Shown here: in pieces, positions 27,101 to 39,012 of the stretch | How the letters are laid out: each line of letters begins with the position of its first letter | Numbering within the stretch: the stretch's first letter is position 1 | DNA from: Ichthyophthirius multifiliis | Taxonomy: Eukaryota; Ciliophora; Oligohymenophorea; Hymenostomatida | Direction: 5' to 3' | Length of the DNA: 64,000 nt | Assembly: GCF_000220395.1 (NCBI RefSeq) | Contig: NW_004086036.1 | Coordinates: 1-64,000, forward strand | The notes under the pieces: model-generated | Database searches by the model: none | Seen by the model: only the letters and a program-made list of their open reading frames with translations | Told to the model about the DNA's origin: nothing | Translations under genes and position numbers: made by a program

Positions 27101-28423
27101 AAAACATAAGAAAATGTAGTAAAAACATAAGAAAATGGAGAATAAATATAAGAAAAAGATTAAATAGAAATTTTATAATAAAATAAAGACTTTTTATAAG
27201 ATGAAATAAATTATTTATAATAAAGAACAATTTAAGAAAATATTAATTTAGGGATTTCTTCTGCAATATCTGTTGGGTGTATTTTCGGGAAAATATAAAA
27301 ACAAGAAATTGTTAATGGGGAAGAAAGTGCTATAAATGAGGTTTTGGGAAATATTATTAAATAATAAATACTTTAAAATGTCGATATAGTACACTATCCG
27401 TATATTTTGAGATTTAAATAGGAAGATGAAGAAGAATAAGACTTAGAAAAATTAAATAAAGAAGAAATTATATTAAGATGGGTAAATTATAGACTAAAAA
27501 ATGCCTAAAAAGAGCCTATAATGTCCTTTGGAGTCGATTTTGGGCCTATTTATGAGATTATATTACCAAAGGAAAGCGATTTAATGGAAAAATATAAAGA
27601 ATTAATTTCATAAAAAGAATAAAAGGTTAACATGTTATTATGTGGACTCATATTTATTGAGAATTCAGGTCTATTGGCAAGTGAGGAAGAGAAGAAATAT
27701 TCCGAAAATTTAAAAAAAGAATAAGAGAAAAACTTAGAAGAAGGCCAATAAGAAAAAGTATTTAAAATGTGGATAAATAGCCTAGGAATAAAAAAGGTTA
27801 AAGTAAATAATTTAATTTAAGATGTAAAAGAGGGCATTTTATTATGTCAATTAATGGATTTTTTATTTCCCGGAAAAGTGGATATGAAAAAATTGTCTTT
27901 TAAGAAAAAAAATAGTAAATTCCAGAAAATCTAAAATGCTAATTATTCAGTTTAAATAGCTAAAGATATCGGATGTTAAATAATTAATATAGGAGGAGTG
28001 GATATAGTAGATGGAAATTAGAAATTAATATTGGCAGTAGTCTGGTAGTTGATGAAAAAATAGCAACTCGAGTTAAATGGAGAAGTTAGTGAACATAAAT
28101 TAATAGAATGGGCAAATTCTATTGTGCCTAAAGAATATCAAATTTAAGGATTTGGGGATAAAAGTCTTAAAAATAGTATACTTTTTATTAAATTATTGGA
28201 ATTTATATAGAAGGATGTGGTTGATTTTAATATTGTTTCATAAGGAAATAATGAGGAGGAAATCAAAAATAATGCTAAGTATGCGATTTCAATAGCAAGG
28301 AAAATTAATGTCGCTGTCTATTTAGCTTGGTAACATATTAGGGATGTTAATTCGAAGTTTTTACTTACTTTTATTGCGTCTATTTATAGGCAGGCGAAAA
28401 AAATAAAAGGGGTTAATATTTGA
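21184..28423 (+). CDS. Giant fimbrin-like protein with many tandem calponin-homology domains
   Basis: ATG 21184 to TGA 28421-28423, with no convincing intron, about 2,400 codons. Fimbrin/plastin normally has four CH domains (about 630 aa) and cross-links actin filaments. Here the protein opens with a CH1 (LFEKVGNGILLCKLINITQP ... LGLLWQIVKIQL) and CH2 (LIIRWFNFHLSHVEPARKI, about 21696). It ends with a canonical CH3-CH4 pair (VFKMWINSLGIKKVKVNNLI, about 27756; NNAKYAISIARKINVAVYL, about 28270). Between them the CH2-type opening 'W(V/F/I)N(F/Y)H' recurs near 22399, 22935, 23570, 24780, 25304 and 25984, plus WVNYR near 27477. CH1-type segments lie near 23250 (LKDGLLLRNIIKFF) and 27045 (QTIDERAINEE, an almost perfect plastin CH1 signature). 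Some middle modules are degenerate. About seven single-base frame breaks, nearly all in A/T runs, must be bridged. Confidence 0.88.
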
Positions 28424-28536
28424 AAAGGAATTATTTGTGTGTTTTATTTTATATTTAGAAAAAAAGTATTTTATATTATTTATTTAAATACTTTATATGA
28501 AGAGCAATATTAATTATATAATAATTAAAAAAAATG

Positions 28537-28581
<45 letters not shown>

Positions 28582-28765
28582 AATATATATACTTAAGAAA
28601 AGATGTTTATGTTTTTTTTTTTATAGTCATTTTATTTTTCTACTTCTTTTTTATTTATTTTTTGAAATAAAAATATTAAAATTATTAAAAAAAATATATA
28701 AAAATTATAATAAAAAAATATATATACATATATATTACATACATATATAAAAATTTCTATATACA
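28424..28765. other. Intergenic spacer
   Basis: A/T-only, with (TA)n at about 28538-28572. Presumed 3' end of the CH-array gene and promoter of the next gene; no distinct element visible. Confidence 0.5.
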
Positions 28766-29590
28766 ATGGATAAAAAAATAATAAATTCTTCTGAATTTAA
28801 AGCTATTTAAAATACTTAAGCATTCAAATAATTACAAAACTAAATTAAAAAAATTCAAAAACACTACACTGAAATCGGTTATAATACAAAATAGGTTTCA
28901 GAAATAATCCACTCGATTCTTTTGAGGAAAAGCAATTAAGAAATAAATTGGTAAAAAGTCTCAAATACATCCGAATATTATAATATAATGGAAAAATATA
29001 ATAGTAATAGTATAGTAGCTGAATCTGCGTTGAAATTTAAAAAAGAAATCAGTTAAATTTAATAATATAATTAGAAGGAAATATTAGAAATAGAGAGTTT
29101 GGAAAAGAAAAGATAATAAGAAATTAATTAAATTAGTGATATTTTTATGTTTAGACTTGATAAAAATATAAAAATAGAAAATTATTCGAGTAGTAGTAGT
29201 AGTGATAGTAATGATTAGGATCATTATTAATATAAATTAAGTAGTAATATATTAAAAAATGAATAGGAAATGGAGAATTTGAGTAGGAAAAGTTCAGAAA
29301 ATAAAGGGGATTCTTTGAATAATTCTTACAATAAAAAAAAGAGAAAAATTAAGTTTGAGAATAATTAGGATATTGTTGATAAATAAAATAAAAAAATTCG
29401 AAAATGTATTAGTAATTATGAAGATATTTAATAAAAACATAAGTTTTCTGGCAAAAAAAGATAACTGTTTTAATTTAATTAATAAAATAATTAAGGAGAT
29501 CATAATTTATAGTAATTTTATGATATTGAGGAAATGAAATTGCTGGAAAAAAAATTCAAATATTTTACTCAAAACGAATAATAATAATGA
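28766..29590 (+). CDS. Uncharacterised 274-aa hydrophilic protein
   Basis: An intronless, frameshift-free gene, ATG 28766 to TGA 29588-29590. The N-terminus has helix-forming segments (QVSEIIHSILLRKSNQEINW, then a coiled-coil-like ILEIESLEKKRQQEINQISD). The middle carries an SSSSSSDSND acidic/serine patch and basic clusters (KKKRKIKF; KKIRKC) that could act as nuclear localisation signals. The C-terminus ends in a short helix and three Gln codons (TAA) before TGA. I do not recognise a family. A nuclear location is only suggested by the basic patches. Confidence 0.72.
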
Positions 29591-29608
29591 ATTTTATATT
29601 TATTTAAA

Positions 29609-29621
29609 GGGGGGGGAGGGG
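29609..29621 (+). repeat. G-tract (G8-A-G4) just downstream of a gene
   Basis: It lies 19 bp after the TGA of the 274-aa protein gene. It is the second such tract in the window (see 9279-9296); both follow gene ends. Confidence 0.85.
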
Positions 29622-29866
29622 TGCAAATCAATAAATATTAATATATATATGAAATAAGTTTATATATAGATTTTTAAGTATTTAATAATTATTAAGATAT
29701 ATGCAATTTAAAAATAAAAATAAAAAAATTATGTATATATAAATTAAATTTCCATTTTTTTTTTTTAAAAAAAAAATACAAAAATTAAAATATATATATG
29801 TTATTATTTTTATTAGAAAAAAAAATTATTTTTAATATTTGCATTTAAATATATATAATTATTTTA

Positions 29867-30209
29867 ATGAAATATATAAAATTAATATTTTTACTTTTTA
29901 ATTTATTTTTTGAATAAGAAACTATTTAAGATTAATAAGATACTATTTAAAATATATAAGAAAATAGTTAAAATTAATAAATAAATAATAATATAAAAAA
30001 AAGAAAAACCAAGTGTAATAATTGACAAAATAAAAAATGAATTAAAACAAGATATTAAATATTAAAAAGGTTTTTTATATAATTTGCCTTATTTAGGTTT
30101 AGGTCTTTAATAAAACCCCAAAAAAAAAAATTCTTTAGTGATACTGAAAAAATAGAGTATATATATAATAATATATATATATATATAATATATATATATA
30201 TATATAAAA

Positions 30210-30261
<52 letters not shown>

Positions 30262-30620
30262 ATTTTTAGATAATAATTGCATCATATTGAAAATAGCAAT
30301 TTAAATAATATATATAAATAATTAAAAGAATAATTTAAATAAATATAACTCAATTTGATAAAGAAAGACGTTATAGAAGATGTTCAAATTATTTAAAATA
30401 TTGAGAACTTATTATAATAAAAAGAAAATATTAGGAAGATAATATTTCGAATAATATATTTTAAAACTAAGTTTAACATATTTAATTAAATTTGAAAAAG
30501 TAATAAGCTTAAGACAATATTTATAAAATAATATGAAATTTATATTTAAGGAAATGATAAATAAGTTGATTAAAATAATTAATTCAATATAAAAGAAAAT
30601 TTAAAAAATATTTAAAATAT
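29867..30620 (+). CDS. Possible secreted Gln-rich coiled-coil protein, frame interrupted
   Basis: ATG 29867 opens a signal-peptide-like start (MKYIKLIFLLFNLFF) followed by a Gln/Asp/Asn-rich segment. One extra A in the A8 run near 29995 restores KPSVIIDKIKNELKQDIKYQ and FLYNLPYLGLGLQQNP, which look truly coding. A (TA)n intron (about 30155-30270, GT...TAG) leads to QQLHHIENSNLNNIYKQLKE and KDVIEDVQIIQNIENLLQQ. Several A-run breaks remain, so the 3' end is uncertain. No family recognised. A product entering the secretory pathway is inferred from the N-terminus only. Confidence 0.45.
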
Positions 30621-30950
30621 ATATATATATATACATATATATTTATTAATGAAATATTAAAAAAAAATATTTAAATTATAAATTTTATTTTTATATTTAA
30701 ATATAATTTATCATAATAATTAAATGTTTTAATATACATATATATATTTTCTATTCATATTATCTTTTTTTTTTTTTTTAATAATATTTAATATATATAT
30801 ATATAATTCTTCCTTTTTTAATTTAAAAATAAATTATTTAATTTAGTTTAAAAATAAACAATATATATATATATATATAAGAAGTCTTATGTTTAAATAA
30901 AAAAATATAAAACATATAATAAGAAATTTCAAAAGATTTATATTTTAAAC

Positions 30951-31088
30951 ATGTTAGATTGTAAAAAATTAAAATAATTGGAATATTCAATTAATTTACA
31001 AGACAATATTATAAAAGAATATATGGCATTTTCTGATGAATTTTATTATTTGGCGGATCAATTATATAAATAAATTTTAATTAATTGA
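30951..31088 (+). CDS. Small 45-aa ORF, possibly the first part of a larger gene
   Basis: The frame MLDCKKLKQLEYSINLQD... IIKEYMAFSDEFYYLADQLY ends at TGA 31086-31088. Codons such as gca, gat, gcg and ttg are more varied than chance A/T DNA. Another coding-like stretch in a different phase (EINRDLYSNNKLFLKKIQY, about 31200-31260) follows, so the real gene may run to about 31350 through an A-run frame break. No family recognised. Confidence 0.33.
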
Positions 31089-31540
31089 ATATATCGAATT
31101 TTATTAATATATAAATAAATAAAAAGAAATTAATAATTTAAAATAAAATAAATAAAAATAAAATAATAAAATTAAGTATTTATTTTTATTAGTTATAAGA
31201 AATAAATAGGGATTTATATAGCAATAATAAGTTGTTTTTGAAAAAAATTTAATATAATAAAGCTTTGTTAAATATTAAAAAGAATAAGAATATTAATATA
31301 ATATAATATGCATTTTTTCAATAAAAAATCTATCTATTCTAATAGTAATTTTGAATATTTAATTTATTTTAAAGGATGAAAAAATAAAAATTAACTGAAT
31401 ATGTATATTTGCTATGTTTTTATTTTATATATTAATAAAATAAAAAATATTATTTATTAATAAAAATTTTATAAATTTATTAATTTTTATTATTTTATTA
31501 TTAAATATTTAATAACAAAAAATTATTAATTTATAATAAA

Positions 31541-32868
31541 ATGGATACTGATAATAATTCTTAAATAGAAAAAGAAAATAATTAGGAAGAATAATAATAA
31601 GAAAATTAATTAAATTTATAAGAAAAAGAAATGGAAAATTAAGAAAAATAGGAAACTTAGAATTAAATTTTATAAAATGAATCTTAATAAGATATTAATT
31701 TATAAGTAAACGAATAAAAATAAATATAAAAATCTGATAATAAATTAAGCAAATCATAAATAGTAATTTATAAAACAAAAAATACATTTATAATTAAATA
31801 AATAAAAGGATATATATGAAATAGATGAATAGTTTTTAAAGAAAGCTAAAAAAGCTATATTAAAAAATATTAATGATATCAGATAATAAAAAAACTTACA
31901 AATATTTGAAGTTGATGGATTATATAATATAATAAATTAATAATATTCATAATTTTTATTAAATAATAAATAAGATAATAATTTCTATGAACTAATGTAA
32001 ATATACATATATACATATTTATTTCAACAAAAAAATAGAAAATAAAAAAATTAAATTCTATAAGATTCTTAATTATGCTTTATTTCAGCATAATATGAAT
32101 AAGAATAAGTACTATCTGAATAGTATATATATAATTATATAATTGAACTAGGTTATTTATTTTTAGAAAGTGAATAAGATCGAGTTCATTTATTAAGTAA
32201 TAACAATAACATATATAAATAATAATATAAATATAAAATTATATATATAGATCCTTAAAATAATTCTATTGGAATAGGAGTTTCTTGTGATGAACAAACA
32301 GTATCTATTGTATTAACAGTATGTGAAAATTCAATTGTATATACAAGAATATGTAAGCCATAGTTAAATACGATAGAAATACGAGGAAAAGTATTAGATT
32401 AATCATTAGGTATATATGCTATCAAGGTACATAATTTGGAAAAAAACTAAGATATTTAAGTCATAGGACCGGAGTTTATAGAGTTTAATAAATAAAAGTA
32501 AGAATTTAAGAGTATATTTTAGTTATAAAAAGAAGAGTTTAATAATTAAAATTTAGTGGATTTATATATGAGGATTATGCCAGATTCTATTACTTATATG
32601 AATAATTAGGGAAATAGTGAAAATATTTAATTTAAACATTTGTAAATTAAATAGAGAATGCCGGTTATTGTTTTTCCAGATTTGGAAGATTAAGAAGAAG
32701 AAGATATGTTGGAAAGGTAAAAAATTGAAGAGGAAATTAGATTTTAGGAAGAGTTGAAAATAAAAAAGAAGAAGAAAAATAAAAAATATTAAGAGAAACC
32801 AGAAAAAATTAAGAAGAGTATATATTCGAAGACATATAAGATGAAAATAAAAAAAAGAAAATAACAAA

Positions 32869-32911
<43 letters not shown>

Positions 32912-34150
32912 TTAATAATGATAATAATTAAAAAATATGATTAGGACAATTAATATAAATAATAAGAATAAATATAAATTGTATTAATAATTTTTTATAT
33001 ATTTATTTATTTCTTTATATATATAGTAAGAAATAAGAAATGAATTAGAAATCTCTATTTAAGATGCAAGTAGATAACATTTTGAATTTTTATAACATAA
33101 TGAAAAATTACAAGAAGAAATAAAAAAATTAAAATAGAAAAATAATGTATATGTAGAATAAAGCTCAGAAATAGTTATGAACGAACATAAATATTTAAAT
33201 ACATTAGGTCATGTACATTAAATTAGGTTAGATTTAAAATAAATATAGGAAAAATATAATAAAATGTGCATGGAATTATAATAATAGTTGATAATTAAAT
33301 AAAATAAATGTAATGAAATTAAAGAAGCGTTTTAAGAATTAAAATTAGAAGTCGGAAGAAAAGCTATAAATTTTAAAACCAATAAAATATTAGATGAAAA
33401 AGTATTAGAAGATTTAAAAATAAGAGAAAATTAAAAATCTAAAGAAGTATATATAAATATAAATATAAATATAAAAATAATATATATTTATATATAAATA
33501 TATATATATATATACATATTTATATTTATAAATAAATTTATATATTCATATATATATATATTCATATTTATAAGAAATTTTTTTATTACTATTTCATTAC
33601 TATATTTTTGTAGTTTTTTTATTCTAAATTATATTAGAATTTGTAATTAAAAATTAAAGATAATATAACAAATAATATATATATATAAATATTTATATAT
33701 TTACATTTTTTAATTAGATATAAGAATTAAGATTAATTATTTTAAAATTAAGAAATTCTTATTTAAAAAACTAAAAATCTTTATTATAAAAAGACGAAAT
33801 TGCATAAGATTTACATTTAATAGATTTCGAATAACTTAAAATTGAAAATCAAACTTTAAATCAAAAAATATAAGAAAGAAATGAAGAATTAAATAAACTT
33901 AAGAAAAAAAATAATGAATCAATATAAATTTTGACACATACAAGAGAAAAAATGTTATATATTTCATAAAAAAACGATATGGTTTATGATTAAAAAGTTA
34001 AAATCAATAAAGAATTAGACGATTTCAGATAAAGGTTTAAGGCTATTAAAATTACTAAAGAAGAAAATTATAAAATTATTTAAAATTAAAATAAAAAACA
34101 GGGTAAATTTTAGATTATATTTTTTATATATTTAATTATTTAATAAATAA

Positions 34151-34181
<31 letters not shown>

Positions 34182-34525
34182 AATATATATATAGTATTGT
34201 AAATTCTGAGTATCTAGCATAAGATTATAAAAATTTACAAATAAAAATTAAAGATTAATAGGAATAAATTAAATATTTTCAAGTTAATATATATATGTAT
34301 ATAAAAAATATATATATAAATATATATATATATTTATATATTTATATATTTTTATATTTATATATTATTAAATAGGAAAAATTAGATCATATGCATACTG
34401 TTATATAATAAGGAAACATTTTAAAACTTCAATAATCATCTTAGTATAAATCTTAAAATTTATAAAAAAATAAATCCTTGTCTAATATTAATTATTAAAA
34501 TGATTTTTTAAAAGCTGCAAAATGA
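31541..34525 (+). CDS. CFAP184: CFAP184/CCDC96-type ciliary coiled-coil protein (DUF4201)
   Basis: ATG 31541 to TGA 34523-34525, introns at 31997-32038, 32991-33026, 33447-33717, 34103-34194 and 34283-34375. The N-terminus is Glu/Gln-rich as in CCDC96. The decisive part is near 33810-33990: LHLIDFEQLKIENQTLNQKI, then ERNEELNKLKKK and SIQILTHTREKM. This is the hallmark of the CCDC96/CCDC113 (DUF4201) coiled coil, with the 'ERNEEL...THxxEK' wording closer to CCDC96 than CCDC113. In Tetrahymena this protein pairs with Ccdc113 at the base of radial spoke 3 on axonemal doublets. The middle (about 32250-32700) contains a beta-rich region ending in MPVIVFPDLEDQEEEDMLE that I cannot name. An (AAT)n run lies at 32872-32916. 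Several A-run frame breaks occur in the N-terminal half. Confidence 0.82.
32872..32916 (+). repeat. (AAT)n microsatellite in CFAP184
   Basis: About 14 units. In the uncorrected frame it would read poly-Ile. With one extra A in the preceding A8 run it reads poly-Asn, as in the other trinucleotide runs here. Confidence 0.85.
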
Positions 34526-34645
34526 TATAATAAATAATTTTTAAAAATATTATATATTCTTATATATTTAATAAAAAATAAATTTAATTTTATAAATTTT
34601 TTTTTTTTTAAAAAGAAAAAACAAAAAAATAAAAATAAAAATTTA

Positions 34646-35159
34646 TCAATAATTATTTAAATCGAAAATAGGATAATCAGGTTAAATATAATCAAGAATC
34701 TACTAATGAATATTCTACATAACAGAATCTAATTCGTATAAAATAAAGTACTCTTTAGAATCTATATTTTTAATAAAAGCATTAGAAATTCTTAAAATTT
34801 CATTTCTTATAACCTATTCAGCAATTAAATGTACCACAAATACTTCTAAATCTTAATCATTAGGCACAAAAATGGTAACTTTATTTTCATATTCAGCCTC
34901 AACAATATTTTCAGGTATAAAAGGAACAATTTCTTCGTTTTCATTAAATTATTCTTTACCTGATCTTTCAGATTAGGGATTTAAAGTTAAAGTTTATAAA
35001 TTAGGCTTTACTTTTGCTAAACCTTACTAAGTTAATTTATTTAATGTTTTTACAGGATAAAATTTGATTTTACTTTAAACTATTATAAAATAAAAAAAAA
35101 TGTATGAATAAAACTATAAATAATTAATATATATAAATAAAATATAATAATATATATAT

Positions 35160-35196
<37 letters not shown>

Positions 35197-36848
35197 ATTT
35201 TAAATATATATATATAATATATACTTATTTCATCTATAAAATATTATTCTAAAATAAATTTTATTAATATTTTTATTATTCCTTAAGGTAATCCTAATTC
35301 TTATTCATGTTAAATCATTATATTTAATATAAAAGTTGAAAAATATTATAATAATAATCCAATTACTTAGTTTTTTTATCCTTCTTCTATAGTATTTAAA
35401 TTCTAAAGATTTAAATCTTCTTTTATTTAAATCAATTAGTTTTCGATTTTAGCATTTATAGAAAATTCTAAATATCCTTCCGATAAAACAGAATTTAAAA
35501 GGTCTTTAAAAATATCTAATATCTAATATATATATTTAAATATATTATATATTTAAAAATATTTTTAAATATATATTTATATATACTTTATCTGTATTTG
35601 ATAAAATTTCTTTTGTAGTTTAAGCTATTTCCTCATCTGAATATTAACTCAAAGCCTTTAAAAACAACAAAAATTCTCCAATTAAACCTCCCATTAGACC
35701 TACGAAAGGTTTATTTTATTAAGCGCCATCTATATCACATATATTTTATTATAAAACGTTATTTTTAAGTTCCCCTTTTGAATGAATTCTTTAATTTATT
35801 TCTTCTGTTATTTTGTTTCTTCTTTCTTATTCTTATTTTTTCTCTCTGGCTATTCTTTTCTTTTCTCGTCTTTCTTCTAATTCTTACTATTAAATTTTTT
35901 ATTCATATATAGCCTTTTTTCTGTTTTCAATATACTTTTAATGTACATTAGAATGCTATTTAATGGTATTTTCTACTATTTCAGTACATATTAATTCGAA
36001 AGATTTATCTATTTTCTACTCAGTATTTAATATTTACTCCACATTAGTATAGAACCAGGGCAATATATCCTCAAAAAGTGCATTTTTGACAGGATCATAG
36101 AAAATATTTTAGTTTTAAAGGTCTTAAAGTGTATTTTTTTTGATTTAAAGTAGGTATTTTTTCGCTAAATTTCTCGATAAAATTTATTAGTGTGCTAATA
36201 TGTTTTATTTAAGTTTTTATTTGTAATCGTTTTTCCTTTTTGTATTTTCCTCGAGAAGTCTTTTTTCCTTTTCTTCTAATTATCTGACTTCATCTTATTC
36301 TTTATTTCTTAATTCAGTAAATTTCTTCTATTCGTTTTTCATTACTCGCAATTCTTCCTCTTCCAAAACTTCCATTCTGGAAAATTCGAGTGTTTTGCCT
36401 ATTAAAGCCTATAATAAAGGCTCTACTTCATAATCGAAATCGAATAAATCGCCATCCCATATCTAAGTTTCTCTATCCAAACCAGTCTTGCAAGGCATTA
36501 TTAATATAGGGTTAGGTTTTGGAATTATAAACTCTGTTTGTGTGTCTTTTTCATAGTTTGGGGGCTTGTCCGTTAGTGTTTCGACGTATTCATCTGTCAT
36601 TATTTCGACGTTTTGACGGCCTGGAAGGGGCTTAGGTGTTTGGGGTTCATATTAATCTTTTTATAGGTCAGATATATCCTTTATTTGCTATTTATATTTG
36701 TTTATTGGGAGTTTTTTGGGGAAATTTTTACCGATTGAAGGTTCTTTTTTTAATACTAAGTATGCCTTTAGGGAAGAGCTGTTTCGGAGTCTTTTGATGT
36801 TATTATTCGGGCGTATGTATTTCCACGGACTACGTGTTTATCGAACAT
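34646..36848 (-). CDS. RSP3: Radial spoke protein 3 (RSPH3/RSP3)
   Basis: ATG complement of 36846-36848, TGA complement of 34646-34648, introns 35523-35586 and 35080-35224. After one added C in a CCC run near the start, the exons total 665 codons. Family landmarks are clear: VVRGNTYA at the N-terminus, TQTEFIIPKPNPILIMPCKT, TQIWDGDLFDFDYEVEPLLQ, ALIGKTLEFSRMEVLEEEEL, a long charged helix (ELRNKEQDEVRQLEEKEKR), and FYDPVKNALFEDILPWFYTN. RSP3 is the dimeric backbone of axonemal radial spokes. In other species it anchors PKA, and its amphipathic helices hold other spoke proteins. The C-terminal extension past the spoke domain (about 200 residues, through VPFIPENIVEAEYENKVTIF) is longer than I expect for animal homologues. 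Converges on CFAP184, 120 bp away. Confidence 0.93.
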
Positions 36849-37287
36849 TATATTGTTATATTTTTGACTTTTTTTAGTTTTTGTTTGTTTATTTTTATTT
36901 GATGTTTTTTTTTTTTTTTTTTGTACTTTTCTTCATCTTCTTTGTTTTATTAAGATTAGTTTTGGTCTCGGTATTTTGAACTTTATTTTAAAACTTTTGG
37001 TTTTGCTGAAAAACTATAATCATTACTTGATATTGCTTACATTATTTTAAATATAGAAATTTTGTTTTGTTTTAAAGAGTTATATTTTTATTTTTTATTT
37101 GTTTTTTTTTTTATATATATTAATTTAATTTTTTAAATAAAAAATATAGTTTGTTTTATTATTTTTCATAATTATAAATAAAATGATGATTTTATGTAAA
37201 ATTATATAATGAATATAATGATTTGTTTATATAAAAGAAACAAACCTTATAAATATATATTTTTCCTTTTTTAAAATATATATTAAA

Positions 37288-37436
37288 TCAATTAGTTATT
37301 CTATCATAATAATGATTATCATTAATATTTTCAACAGAAGGAATAATTTGACTTTCAAAATATCTTCTAATTGTATTTAAAGCATTCAATTATTCATCTC
37401 TTAAAATAGAATAATAAAAAATAATATATACAAAAA

Positions 37437-37482
<46 letters not shown>

Positions 37483-38745
37483 ATATATATATATATATAT
37501 ATAACTTATATATACCTTTCATTCTTTCCTTATAAATAATTTGATTCATCATTATTGCACTATTTTATTTTATTATTTAGTAATTTTTCTTACATTTCTT
37601 TTAATGTTTATGTAATATCTATATTAGTTTATAATTCTTCTAATCTTAATTAAATAAAATTAAGTCTATCATCTAAAACTATAATTTATTAAGTAGAATG
37701 ATCGATTTGTTTTTAAGTTGAATCCAAAACATTATTTTAATTATCTAAAAGAATTGTATGACTATCAATTAATTATTATAATTATTATCTTAATTAATCC
37801 AAAAGCTAATTAATTAAAGAAATAATTTTGTTAAGTTTCACTTAATCAACTTCTTCTTTATTAGAACTAAGTTCTGTTAAAATATTTAAAATACTTCCAA
37901 TTATTTAAGATTAATGTCCTTATAATTTTTCCTATAGCAAAACTTTTAATTTGATAAGTTTTGAAGATGTTGATCCTAATTAAACAAAAGAACTATTATT
38001 TTATTGCACTAATTAATTTAATAATCTAATTTAATTTTAAAAATATATAAATATATAAATAAATGTTAACTTTAAAGAAGTTTCACATGCCTAAATAGCT
38101 TATTAGTAATCATTTTTTTAATTTTCGAATTTCAAATTTTCTTATATTAATTCTTCATTTGTCTTTTTCAATTAATCAGTAGCATTTTGTAAAGATTATT
38201 TCTATTCTAAAAGATCACTGTTTTTTTAATTTTCTTCGTTTTATAATTTTTCTTCTTCGTCTAAATTTTATTATAATGAGTTTCCATATTCTAACATTTT
38301 TTCTTTGTTGTAAGTTTAGTCTTTTTTTATTTTAATATTTATTTATTTATCATTTATATTTACCATCATTGCATTATTTACGAACACTATCTATCCAATT
38401 TAATTAAGATTAGTTTTAAAATTATAAAGAAGATTCTACGGAATTCAGTACGTCGTTTATTGCGTTTAATCTACCGGAAGGTTCCCCAGATTACATTTAA
38501 ATTTAAATAAGAGAGGTTATTGATTAACCAAAAGCTGTTTTTTTTATCTTTTTTTATTTTATAAAATTAATAGAAATAAGTTTTTTTTTTTTTTTTTAAT
38601 ATAAAAAATGATTAATAATTAGATCTTATTTATATTAAATTTAGATATTTATTTATTATACCTGTAAAAATGTATTTTAATCAAATGCTGATATATTACA
38701 GTTAATTAAACATATTGTAATTAATAATATTATTATTTTATTCAT
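37288..38745 (-). CDS. Granule lattice (GRL/trichocyst matrix)-type secretory protein
   Basis: The first exon (ATG complement of 38743-38745) encodes a signal peptide, MNKIIILLITICLINCNISA. After an intron that needs one extra T to keep frame, the mature part begins ITSLIQIQMQSGEPSGRLNA and goes on as a near-continuous acidic coiled coil with paired Cys. The ending CNNDESNYLQGKNERDEQLN ALNTIRRYFESQI matches the 'C...Y...R..EL..L..I..Y...QI' layout of GRL/Tmp core proteins. The stop is the TGA complementary to 37288-37290. These proteins are proteolytically matured and crystallise in mucocysts/trichocysts, then expand on exocytosis. The family call rests on overall architecture rather than an invariant motif. 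Confidence 0.72.
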
Positions 38746-38960
38746 GTTTGCTTATTTATTATTTTTTTACCTTTTTTATTTTTTGTTTTAATTTAATAAT
38801 AATAAATTTGTTATATTATACTAATATTAATTTTTTTATTTTTATTTTTCTTTATGTTTTTAATTATTGTAAAAAAAAAAAGTTGTTTTTGAATATATTG
38901 ATGCACCGTTTTGAAAAAAAAAATAAAAAAAATAAAACGAAAACAATAAATATTATTAAG

Positions 38961-39012
<52 letters not shown>

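Noticed and set aside
30055-30285. Ile/Tyr-repeat ORFs (also near 20066, 38748, 38811 and 56828)
   Set aside because: They are translations of (TA)n tracts in introns or spacers, read with standard stops; not proteins.
32872-32916. Poly-Ile tract in CFAP184
   Set aside because: The literal frame gives poly-Ile, but adding one A to the preceding run gives poly-Asn, as in every other such run here.
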